Assembly (NCBI GenBank): GCA_045531335.1
Contig: JAZSDU010000020.1
Coordinates: 1 to 12,732 of the forward strand
DNA length: 12,732 nt
From: CAG-452 sp045531335
GTDB taxonomy: Bacteria; Bacillota; Clostridia; TANB77; CAG-508
Direction of reading: 5' to 3'
Made by a program: the position numbers and the translations under genes. The notes beneath the pieces are model-generated. The model did no database searches, had not been told where the DNA came from, and saw only the letters and a program-made list of their open reading frames with translations. Below, piece after piece: positions 1 to 7,446 of the stretch; position 1 is the first letter of the stretch; each line of letters starts with the position of its first letter.

Positions 1-28
1 TTAATTTTTGTGTGATATTATTACCCAT
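1..28 (-). CDS. 5' end of an outward-facing gene (fragment, MGNNITQKL)
   Basis: On the minus strand an ATG at 28-26 lies 8 nt after a good Shine-Dalgarno (GGAGGT, 42-37). The reading frame stays open to the edge as MGNNITQKL. Only nine codons are visible. The MGxxxTQK start resembles the N-termini of clostridial aconitase/3-isopropylmalate dehydratase large subunits, but nine residues cannot establish that. The same start occurs at the right end of the window. Confidence 0.5.
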
Positions 29-141
29 AAGAGAGCACCTCCGATACCGTTTATTTGTGGTTATTTAAACAATATCATTTTTGGTACTCTCTTTTCAATA
101 TTTTTTTATCTTATGTGTGACATATCTATTTTAAACCTATA
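5..141. repeat. Left copy of 137-bp exact terminal inverted repeat
   Basis: This stretch is the exact reverse complement of 12596-12732 (position x pairs with 12737-x), with no mismatch over 137 bases. Homology ends sharply at 141/12596, and on the other side it runs to the right edge of the window. Read on the minus strand the repeat holds a leader, a GGAGGT Shine-Dalgarno (42 to 37) and an ATG at 28. It could be a real duplicated promoter region, the arms of an invertible segment, or an assembly or amplification artefact. Confidence 0.97.
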
Positions 142-203
142 AACTCATAATAAATTCAGAAAAATTAATTTATAAATTACAAGTACAAATTTTACATAAT
201 CAG

Positions 204-232
204 TTGAAAAAATAGCTAAAGTGCGCTATAAT
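204..232 (+). promoter_or_regulatory. SigA-type promoter of the adhesin gene
   Basis: The -35 is TTGAAA (204-209) and the -10 is a perfect TATAAT (227-232), with a 17-nt spacer, which predicts transcription starting near 239. Short inverted arms ATAGC (212-216) and GCTAT (225-229) overlap the -10 and could bind a regulator. The predicted start leaves about 290 nt of untranslated leader before the adhesin. Confidence 0.75.
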
Positions 233-238
233 TAATAT

Positions 239-529
239 GTATGATAATGTTTATGGAATTATGACTATATTCATTAAAAAACGACAAAACCTTACGGATA
301 TTGCTAAATTAATAAAATTATATGTGTTTTGCAAAAAAAACAACTTAAATGTAATGAAAATGTAATATTTATAAGTTGAAAAGAATAGGAACTAGAAAAA
401 GGGCTTCCGTAGTGGTTTAAAACACTAAAAAAAGATAAGCAAAACTGCTTGAAATCAAGGTATTGATTTAATTTAAAAAATATATATAATATATACAAGC
501 AAAAAAATAAGCTATAAAGGATGGTAAAT
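239..529 (+). promoter_or_regulatory. Long structured 5' leader of the adhesin mRNA
   Basis: About 290 nt separate the predicted transcription start from the adhesin start codon, with no convincing gene inside. Pairings visible by eye: TACGGA (293-298) with TCCGTA (406-411); CAACTTA (341-347) with TAAGTTG (372-378), nested inside the first; then three consecutive small hairpins, TAGTG/CACTA (410-414/423-427), AAGCA/TGCTT (437-441/446-450) and AAATCA/TGATTT (452-457/464-469). The first small hairpin overlaps, and so competes with, the long-range pairing, as expected of a switch. I do not recognise a riboswitch class; the conserved cores of the c-di-GMP-I and -II classes are absent. This is a candidate regulatory leader only. 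Confidence 0.4.
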
Positions 530-3500
530 ATGAAGAAATTTAAAATCTTATTAATTGCATTAGTATTAATTTTTGGGTGTGTGTTCTATACACAAGTACA
601 AGCTGTAAGTTTAAAAGCACAAGAAAACAGACCGTTTTCAGATGACAATAGCGATGGCACAGTAGGTAACGATACATATAGGTTTTTAAAAGGTACAGCA
701 GGACTTAATAGAGGATATACTATTTTTAAGATATATGAAGAGGGAGATACTGCTTACTCTAAAGTATACTATTGCTTAAGAGGAAGAGTTGGTTTTGGTG
801 CAACCGCCGATACAGATGTTACAACTCAAGCAATTGAATATACTAATATTGGAGAAATGCATGAAAATTCAAGTGCTATTATAAGCAAATATCAAGAATA
901 TTATGGTGTTGATCCTGATGTAATTGAAACAATAAATGGCAAAGAAGTAAATATGTATAATGCAGTGTTATGGATATTAGATAATTTGTATATACCAACT
1001 GATAACAATGAAGGATATATAGCAGAAGACTACAAACAAGAATTATTAGATAAAGCAGGTGTAGAAAAAGATACTGCAAAAAGAGAAGAAATTACTAAAG
1101 ACGATTTAGAAGTTATTCAGCAATTAGCTATTTGGTATTTTACAAATTATGACCAAATAAGTGATGAAATTTCAGTATCAAGAGATGATATGAATCCGGC
1201 TTACTTATTAGGACTTATTAGTAATGGAAATAATGAAACATATGATAATAATATGTTTGTAGGCACAAGAGGAGCAAATTTAAACAAAATATATCAATAT
1301 TTAGTAAACAGTGCAATTCAAGGAAGTGCAGATTATGGAACTAATGAAGTTAGAAAGATAACAACTCAATCTACACAATTTGATAAGAATATTCAATTAC
1401 AAATTGAAAGTATAGATTACCAAGAAACTAAACCTAATGTATACCATCCAGAAGAATATTACTATAAAATAGGACCATTTAAAATAGGAAATACTCCAAG
1501 AAATACTATAGATAGTTCAGACATAATGATTGTAGATGCAGAAGGAACAGTAGTTCCAAGATATTATACTTTTAAAGACGAATTAACAGATACAGATACT
1601 ATTTATGAAATTTATTATTTTGTAAATGGAAGTGATGAAAGAATAGATACATTGCAAGAGGGGACAGAGTATTATATTAAAGTAAAAAAATTATTTACTA
1701 AAGGATTTAAGTTAGGTACTAATATAACTGCTTTAGCTGATTACGACATGAGCGAAGTTACATTAAAAACATCTTCAGTTTATTCAACAAATACAGCAAA
1801 TTTCTTTATAAGAGAAAATGTAGATCAACCAGTAGTAGAGGTTAATAAAAAAGTAATTATTGAAGGAGATGAAATAACAACACAAAAACCAAAAGAATTT
1901 GACTTATCTTTAAGAAAATTCATAACATCAATAAGACGTAATGGACAAGAAATAGAGATAGCTGATAGAACACCAAGTATAGATCTAAGTAAATTAAATA
2001 CTACAGATGAAAGAACAGGAGAAAAAATAACAACAGCAATATATACACATCCTAAAAATAAATTAACAGTAGAAACAAACGATACAGTAATATATACAAT
2101 AAGAATATATAACGAAGGTGAATTAGACGGTACAGCATTACAAGTAACAGATTATTTACCAACAGGATTAGAACTTGTTCCAGCATCTGAAAGTGAAATA
2201 AATACAACTTATAAATGGGTAGCTGGAGAAGGAAACAAAATAACAACAGACTACTTAAAAGATACAACTATTAAAGCATATGATTCAAGCAAAACAACAG
2301 AAGGATCAGGTTGGCAAAAAGCAGCTATAGGAGATAGCGGATTATATTATGCAGATGTACAAGTTGAGTGTAAAGTGGTTGCACAAGTATCAGCAGCAGA
2401 CCAAGATTTAAGAAATATTGCTGAAATAACAGCTGACAATGGAGATGATAGAGATTCTGTGCCAAACAATGTAAACACAGGTAGTTATACTCCACCGGCA
2501 GACAATAGTGAATATCAAGAAGATGATGATGACTATGAAGATTTAGTATTAAAAGCTAAAAACTTTGATTTAAGTCTTCGTAAGTTCATAACAAAAATAG
2601 AAAGAATTAATGATAAAACTTCTGAAAAAGAAGAATTACCGATTGCATCAAGAGAACCTATAATTAAAATAGCTGGATTAAAAGCAGGAGAAACAACAGC
2701 AAAATATGTACATCCTAAAAATACAATAAGCTTAAAAAGAGGAGATATAATAACATATACAATAAGAGTTTATAATGAAGGCGAATTAGATGGATATGTA
2801 TTAGAAGTTAAAGATTATCTTCCAGATGGACTTGAATTAGTTGAAGGAGAAAATGCTATATGGACAGTAGAGGGTAATGCTTTAACAACTACTTCTTTAA
2901 AAGAACAAAAATTATTAGGATATAATAAAGATGTAACATCAGTTGAAGATGGAGTAAAATGGCAAAAAGCATCAGATGATGAATCAGGATTATACTATTA
3001 TGACTTAAAAGTTGTATGTAGAATAAAAGATGATGTGGCAGACGGAGCAATATTAAAAAATGTTGCAGAAATATCAAGTGATAAATCAGAACCTACAGAT
3101 ATAGATGACAGAGATTCAGTTCCAGGAAATGTATATGAGGATGATAAACATGTGCCAGGAGCGGAAGTAGATGGATATACACCAGGTGAACAAGATGATG
3201 ATGATTTTGAAAAAGTAACAGTTGAACCAGATCAAGTATTTGACTTAGCTTTAAGAAAATATATTTCATCAATAAAACGTAATGGAGAAGAAGTAGAATT
3301 TGATGATAGAACACCAAGTATAAATACTGAGACTTTAATTAAAGGAACATTTGATAGAAATGGTGAGTTAGAATATACAGCAACATATGAGCACTCTAAA
3401 GAACCACTAGTAGTTAAACAAGGAGATATAATTACATATACATTAAGAGTATACAATGAAGGTGAATTAGATGGATATGCAACAGAAATAAAAGATTTTA

Positions 3501-5368
3501 TTCCAGAGGGATTAGCATTTATTAATTATTACAATACAAATACAGAAAATTTATGGTTATTACAAGGTGATGTAAACTCTATAAATTTAGTTGGAGAAAA
3601 TGGTTTCTATAAAACAGAAGAAGATGTAAAGAATCTTAAATTAGATGATTTTTCAGTTTCAGGAATAACAAGCTTAAAAGAAGTTGAATTGGTAACAGGA
3701 AGAGCAAGTATAACAACAAATCAACTAAATGATGAATTGATTAAAGCATTTGACAAAGATAAAACAGAACTAGAAGAAGGATGGCAAAAAGCAGAGTCAG
3801 GAGAAGGAGGACTATACTATAAAGATGTTGAGGTATCTTTCTTAGTAATCGCTCCAAATACATGCAAAGATGTTCTTACAAATATTGCTGAAATATCAGA
3901 AGATAAAGACGCAGAAGGAAAAGATGTAACAGACAGAGACTCTATACCAGATGATAAAAAAGATCCATATACAGAATCTCAAGAAGATGATGATGATTAT
4001 GAACCAGTTGTATTAAAATATTTTGATTTAGCACTTCGTAAGTTTATAACAGGTGTTGAAACAAATGGAAAATTAACAGATGTAACATCAAGAATACCTC
4101 AATTAAGTATTAATGAAGAGACTGGAAACATTAAATATACACATCCAAAAGAAGAATCTCCAGTAGCGGTAGCAAATAATGATATAGTAATATATACATT
4201 AAGAGTTTACAATGAAGGAACACTTGCAGGATATGCGGAAGAGTTAACAGACGATATTCCAGAAGGATTAGAATATTTACCAGAACACAATGTTAATAAA
4301 GAATATGAATGGGTAATGATAGATAAAGATGGAAAAGTAACAGAAAATGTTAGTGAAGCAGTTAAAATTACAACAGATTATTTATCAGAAGCTAAAGAAG
4401 TAGTATCTAAAAAAGTAGTAACAGATGAAGAAACAGGCGAAACTATAGAAGCTAAAATTAGAGAAAATCTAATTGATCCATTTGATAGTAGCAAAGGTTT
4501 AAGTAATACAAACCCAGATTACAAAGATGTTAAAGTAGCATTTAAAGTGATTGAAGAAAATACATCAGATAGAATAATTATAAATAGTGCTCAAATATCA
4601 AAAGACAGTGATGATGATGAAGATTCAATACCAAATGAATGGAATGATCCAGAAGATGATCAAGACAAAGAATATATATATGTTAAATACTTTGATTTAA
4701 GTCTTCTAAAATGGGTAACAAAAACAATTGTTACAGTAGATGGAAAAACTACTACAACAGAAACAGGATTTAAGCCAAATACAGGCTTAACTGAAACTAC
4801 AGGAATAAGAGATAATAAAGAAGAAGAACCTATTGCAAAAGTTGAATTAGATAAAAAGAAATTGAATAAAACAACTGTTAAATTTGCATACAAGATTAGA
4901 GTAACAAACGAAGGAGAAATAGCAGGATATGCAACAGAAGTAACAGATTTTATTCCAACAGGATTAGAATTCAAAGCTGAAGACAATAAAAAATATGGTT
5001 GGGTAAAAGAGGGGGAAAATAAAGTTACAACAAGAGCTTTAGAAACAGTTTTACTTGAACCAGGAGAAAGCGCAGAACTAGAAATAGTATTTACATGGAA
5101 GAATGATGCAAATAATTTAAATCTAAAAACAAATATAGCAGAAACTACAGAAGACTATAATGACCATAATTCAAAAGATATAGATTCTGTACCAGACAAC
5201 AAAGAAGATCCTTATGAAAAAGAACAAGAAGATGATGATGACTTTGCATTAGTAATACTATCAATCAAGACAGGTAAAGGAGCAACATATACATTACTTA
5301 TAACAGCAGTTATAACAATGCTTGCAGGAGGAATTTATCTAATAAAAAGATATGTATTAACATATTAA
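530..5368 (+). CDS. Thioester-domain surface adhesin with five isopeptide-like repeats
   Basis: This is a 1612-residue secreted protein. The start at 530 is preferred over an in-frame ATG at 521, because AAGGATGG (517-524) makes a ribosome binding site only for 530. Residues 1-25 form a signal peptide ending VQA. An N-terminal thioester domain follows: Cys82 in YYCLRG and Gln198 in QQLAIW, a TQxAIW-like motif, are the expected thioester partners that bind host or neighbour surfaces covalently. After a linking beta region come five repeats, starting at residues 457, 679, 904, 1165 and 1388. Each opens FDL(S/A)L(R/L)K and carries YNEGxLxGY and NIAE/NSAQ-type motifs; most end in DxDSxP and an acidic ED-rich tail. 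The repeated Lys and Asn suggest DUF11/Cna-B-like folds with internal isopeptide bonds (inference). The C-terminus has SIKTGK, a membrane helix and a short KR tail, resembling a degenerate sortase signal. It is monocistronic between its own promoter and terminator. Confidence 0.88.
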   Translation: MKKFKILLIALVLIFGCVFYTQVQAVSLKAQENRPFSDDNSDGTVGNDTYRFLKGTAGLNRGYTIFKIYEEGDTAYSKVYYCLRGRVGFGATADTDVTTQAIEYTNIGEMHENSSAIISKYQEYYGVDPDVIETINGKEVNMYNAVLWILDNLYIPTDNNEGYIAEDYKQELLDKAGVEKDTAKREEITKDDLEVIQQLAIWYFTNYDQISDEISVSRDDMNPAYLLGLISNGNNETYDNNMFVGTRGANLNKIYQYLVNSAIQGSADYGTNEVRKITTQSTQFDKNIQLQIESIDYQETKPNVYHPEEYYYKIGPFKIGNTPRNTIDSSDIMIVDAEGTVVPRYYTFKDELTDTDTIYEIYYFVNGSDERIDTLQEGTEYYIKVKKLFTKGFKLGTNITALADYDMSEVTLKTSSVYSTNTANFFIRENVDQPVVEVNKKVIIEGDEITTQKPKEFDLSLRKFITSIRRNGQEIEIADRTPSIDLSKLNTTDERTGEKITTAIYTHPKNKLTVETNDTVIYTIRIYNEGELDGTALQVTDYLPTGLELVPASESEINTTYKWVAGEGNKITTDYLKDTTIKAYDSSKTTEGSGWQKAAIGDSGLYYADVQVECKVVAQVSAADQDLRNIAEITADNGDDRDSVPNNVNTGSYTPPADNSEYQEDDDDYEDLVLKAKNFDLSLRKFITKIERINDKTSEKEELPIASREPIIKIAGLKAGETTAKYVHPKNTISLKRGDIITYTIRVYNEGELDGYVLEVKDYLPDGLELVEGENAIWTVEGNALTTTSLKEQKLLGYNKDVTSVEDGVKWQKASDDESGLYYYDLKVVCRIKDDVADGAILKNVAEISSDKSEPTDIDDRDSVPGNVYEDDKHVPGAEVDGYTPGEQDDDDFEKVTVEPDQVFDLALRKYISSIKRNGEEVEFDDRTPSINTETLIKGTFDRNGELEYTATYEHSKEPLVVKQGDIITYTLRVYNEGELDGYATEIKDFIPEGLAFINYYNTNTENLWLLQGDVNSINLVGENGFYKTEEDVKNLKLDDFSVSGITSLKEVELVTGRASITTNQLNDELIKAFDKDKTELEEGWQKAESGEGGLYYKDVEVSFLVIAPNTCKDVLTNIAEISEDKDAEGKDVTDRDSIPDDKKDPYTESQEDDDDYEPVVLKYFDLALRKFITGVETNGKLTDVTSRIPQLSINEETGNIKYTHPKEESPVAVANNDIVIYTLRVYNEGTLAGYAEELTDDIPEGLEYLPEHNVNKEYEWVMIDKDGKVTENVSEAVKITTDYLSEAKEVVSKKVVTDEETGETIEAKIRENLIDPFDSSKGLSNTNPDYKDVKVAFKVIEENTSDRIIINSAQISKDSDDDEDSIPNEWNDPEDDQDKEYIYVKYFDLSLLKWVTKTIVTVDGKTTTTETGFKPNTGLTETTGIRDNKEEEPIAKVELDKKKLNKTTVKFAYKIRVTNEGEIAGYATEVTDFIPTGLEFKAEDNKKYGWVKEGENKVTTRALETVLLEPGESAELEIVFTWKNDANNLNLKTNIAETTEDYNDHNSKDIDSVPDNKEDPYEKEQEDDDDFALVILSIKTGKGATYTLLITAVITMLAGGIYLIKRYVLTY

Positions 5369-5376
5369 TAAAATAC

Positions 5377-5408
5377 AAAAAGGATTAGAAATTTTCTAAT
5401 CCTTTTTT
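5377..5408 (+). terminator. Intrinsic terminator after the adhesin
   Basis: Nine GC-containing pairs (GGATTAGAA 5382-5390 with TTCTAATCC 5394-5402) are extended by an A-tract/T-tract, around a 3-nt loop, followed by six T residues (5403-5408). It lies 8 nt after the adhesin stop. The T-tract runs into the palindrome at 5406-5425 that overlaps the next promoter. Confidence 0.9.
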
Positions 5409-5425
5409 GTAAAGCTGTTTACAAA
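5406..5425. promoter_or_regulatory. Perfect 8+8 palindrome, probable operator (Rex-box-like)
   Basis: The sequence is TTTGTAAA-N4-TTTACAAA, fully symmetric, covering the -35 (TTTACA, 5418-5423) of the downstream operon. Its shape, TTGTxAA-N4-TTxACAA, matches the Rex redox-repressor box of Firmicutes except for one symmetric base per half-site. Placement over a -35 fits a repressor site. Which protein binds is inference. Confidence 0.45.
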
Positions 5426-5447
5426 CTTAAAAATGTTATGTTATAAT
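5418..5447 (+). promoter_or_regulatory. Promoter of the Ig-like/GGDEF/amidase operon
   Basis: The -35 is TTTACA (5418-5423, five of six consensus bases) and the -10 is TATAAT (5442-5447), with an 18-nt spacer. The predicted start near 5454 leaves a leader of about 20 nt, including AAAGGAG (5461-5467) and the ATG at 5474. The -35 lies inside the palindrome at 5406-5425. Confidence 0.7.
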
Positions 5448-5473
5448 TCTATTTGAGAAAAAAGGAGATTTTT

Positions 5474-6436
5474 ATGAATCAGATATTATTAACAGATAAT
5501 TATAAAAACAGTAACAAAAATAAAAGAAGTAATATGAATAGTTCTAACGATACAAAAAAAATAATTTTATTTTTCAGTATTGTTATATTAATTTTTGGCA
5601 TTGCAATTATTGGGGTATATGGATATAAAATATATAATAATAGTAATAAAAAAGAAATGGTTATTGCAAAACCACAATTGTCATTAGAAGAGACAAAAGA
5701 GAGTGTAACAATTATAGCAAATGCAGATGCAGGAATAAGTAAAATTATTTATACATGGAATGACGAAGAACCAACAGAAGTTGATATGAATGGTAGAACA
5801 AGTCATGAAGAACAAATGGAAATACCAGTTGGAGAAAATACATTAAAAGTTAAAGTTATAGATGCAAATGGTGAAGAGATAGAATCTACTAAACAATTTA
5901 GCAAGGTTTTTGATGAAAAACCAATTATAGCAACTGAAATTGGAGAAGATGCAAAATTAACAATAACAGCCACAGATGAGACTGCAATTAAATATATAAC
6001 ATATAAATGGAATGATGAAGAACCTACAACAGTTGAAGCTCAAACTGAAACTGATACAGTAATAGAAGTAAAAATAGACGTAAAAAGAGGTAAAAATACT
6101 CTTACAGTAACTGCTGTAGATTTAAATAATAATGAAGAAACTTTAAGCAAAACTTTTAATGGAGTAAACAAACCTATAATCGAAGTTACTAAACAAGGTG
6201 ACGAAGTATACATGAAAATAAGCCACGATATGGGATTTGAAAGAGTAGATTTTTCAATAAATGGACAAATATATACATATAATGAAGATTATGCTGGTTA
6301 TGATGCAAGTACAAAAGAGTTAGAATACAGAATAAAACTAAAACAAGGGGAAAATATAGTTATCATATCAGCTGTTAGTACAGAAGGTACAGAGGAGACA
6401 TATAAAGGTAAATGTAGTTATACACCAGAACAATAA
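5474..6436 (+). CDS. Membrane-anchored protein with three Ig-like repeats
   Basis: This is a 320-residue protein of no recognised specific function. The ATG at 5474 lies 6 nt after AAAGGAG (5461-5467); an in-frame TTG at 5453 would put that ribosome binding site inside the coding region, so it is rejected. Residues 1-29 are polar and basic and the single helix at 30-50 is a signal anchor, leaving the rest outside the cell. Three beta-rich repeats of about 75-85 residues follow (roughly 66-145, 150-230 and 237-313). The first two share the phrase Y(T/K)WNDEEPT, and each has a GxNTLxVxxxDxNxxE-like end. This pattern is typical of bacterial Ig-like/cadherin-like modules. The gene is 23 nt upstream of, and co-transcribed with, a GGDEF protein, which suggests an envelope role connected to c-di-GMP. 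It could be a sensor, a wall-binding stalk or an assembly factor. Confidence 0.8.
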   Translation: MNQILLTDNYKNSNKNKRSNMNSSNDTKKIILFFSIVILIFGIAIIGVYGYKIYNNSNKKEMVIAKPQLSLEETKESVTIIANADAGISKIIYTWNDEEPTEVDMNGRTSHEEQMEIPVGENTLKVKVIDANGEEIESTKQFSKVFDEKPIIATEIGEDAKLTITATDETAIKYITYKWNDEEPTTVEAQTETDTVIEVKIDVKRGKNTLTVTAVDLNNNEETLSKTFNGVNKPIIEVTKQGDEVYMKISHDMGFERVDFSINGQIYTYNEDYAGYDASTKELEYRIKLKQGENIVIISAVSTEGTEETYKGKCSYTPEQ

Positions 6437-6459
6437 AATACTAAAGATAGGAGAAATAA

Positions 6460-7389
6460 ATGTTTCAGGAAATATATATTATTGATTGTGAAAATGAGTT
6501 AGTAATGATGTTAAGAGAAAAGTTCGAGAAGGAAAAAATGTTTAGATTTAAAAATATTAATCCTTCTAATCTTGATATTGCTCTTAAAAGTATACCAGAT
6601 TTAATTATAGTTAATGAACAATCAATTAATACAGATATAATTGAGCTGTGTAGAAGAATTAGAGAAAATGAAGATAATAGCATAACTCCAGTTTTAGTTA
6701 TTTCATCAAGCAATGATGAAGAACACAAAATATCTATTATGAAAAACAACATAGAATATATAATCCCAAACATTGCAAGTCAAGATTATTTATATTATGC
6801 AATAAGAAATATAACAAGACTATTATCTGTGAATAGAACAGTAAGTCCACTTACAGGGTTACCTGGTAATGTTCAAATACAAACAGAGCTTAAAAAGAGA
6901 TTGTTAAGAAAAGAAACTTTCCAAGTATTATATTTAGACTTAGATAATTTTAAGGCATATAATGATGTTTATGGTTTCCTAAAAGGTGATGAAATAATAA
7001 AGTTAACTGCTAGGATAATAACTAAAAATATACATTCATTAGAGGAATCAGATGTATTTGTTGGACATATTGGTGGAGACGACTTTGTTGCAATTGTTGA
7101 TGAAAGTGTAGACCACGATAAAGTTTGTCAAGACATAATAGCAGAATTTGACAAAGAGATATTAAAATATTTCAATGACGATGATATTGAAAGAGGATAC
7201 ATTGAAGTATATAACAGAAAAGGAGTTGTAGAGGAGTTTCCTTTAACATCAATTTCTATAGGAGTAGTTGTTGCAGATAAAAAAAGATTTGCAAATATAC
7301 TAGAAATAGGAGAGGTTGGTGCTCAAGTGAAACATTTATCAAAAACAGCAATGGGAAGTTCATATGCAATAGATAGAAGGGAATTATAA
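6460..7389 (+). CDS. Pseudo-receiver/GGDEF diguanylate cyclase
   Basis: This 309-residue cytoplasmic protein is predicted to make cyclic di-GMP from two GTP. The ATG follows AGGAG (6449-6453) by 6 nt. Residues 1-125 have the pattern of a CheY-like receiver (EIYIID, PDLIIVNEQ, PVLVISSS), but the phospho-acceptor position is Asn52 instead of Asp and the usual K-P near the end is lost. The domain is therefore probably not phosphorylated and may sense by binding or dimerising. Residues about 130-309 form the GGDEF domain: SPLTGLPGN, LDLDNFKAYND, the signature GGDDF at 205-209 (a permitted active variant) and a closing TSISIGVV. No RxxD inhibitory site is seen at the expected place just upstream of GGDDF, so product inhibition may be lacking. 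It is the middle gene of the operon, 57 nt before the amidase. No c-di-GMP phosphodiesterase or effector is in the window. Confidence 0.88.
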   Translation: MFQEIYIIDCENELVMMLREKFEKEKMFRFKNINPSNLDIALKSIPDLIIVNEQSINTDIIELCRRIRENEDNSITPVLVISSSNDEEHKISIMKNNIEYIIPNIASQDYLYYAIRNITRLLSVNRTVSPLTGLPGNVQIQTELKKRLLRKETFQVLYLDLDNFKAYNDVYGFLKGDEIIKLTARIITKNIHSLEESDVFVGHIGGDDFVAIVDESVDHDKVCQDIIAEFDKEILKYFNDDDIERGYIEVYNRKGVVEEFPLTSISIGVVVADKKRFANILEIGEVGAQVKHLSKTAMGSSYAIDRREL

Positions 7390-7412
7390 AATAAAAAGAA
7401 TAACAATTACAG

Positions 7413-7446
7413 ACACTTCATATAAATTATATATGAGGTGTTTTTT
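7413..7446 (+). terminator. Hairpin plus T-tract overlapping the amidase RBS
   Basis: A 12-bp stem (7413-7424 with 7430-7441, one G-U pair) with a 5-nt loop is followed directly by T residues to 7446. It has the form of an intrinsic terminator for the GGDEF transcript. Its 3' arm contains GAGGTG (7435-7440), the only Shine-Dalgarno for the ATG at 7447, so the folded form would also block translation of the amidase. It may set a low readthrough level or act as an attenuator. Confidence 0.7.

Noticed and set aside
237..365. 42-codon open frame in the adhesin leader
   Set aside because: Its ATG coincides with the predicted transcription start and neither it nor the internal ATG at 261 has a Shine-Dalgarno.
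240..520. Cyclic di-GMP riboswitch in the adhesin leader
   Set aside because: Tempting from context, but the conserved GGCAAACC and GACGCAAAGC segments of class I, and the class II core, are not present.
530..604. Lipoprotein signal in the adhesin (IFGC)
   Set aside because: The lipobox -2 residue would be Phe, which is unusual, and a good type I site (VQA) follows.
4660..4986. 108-residue minus-strand open frame inside the adhesin gene
   Set aside because: It is a shadow of the repetitive AT-rich adhesin coding sequence, with no ribosome binding site and no recognisable protein motif.
5453..5473. TTG start at 5453 for the Ig-like protein
   Set aside because: The AAAGGAG ribosome binding site lies inside this extension and fits the ATG at 5474.
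6460..6860. Functional phosphorylated response-regulator domain
   Set aside because: The acceptor Asp position is Asn52 and the conserved Lys-Pro is absent, so only a pseudo-receiver is supported.
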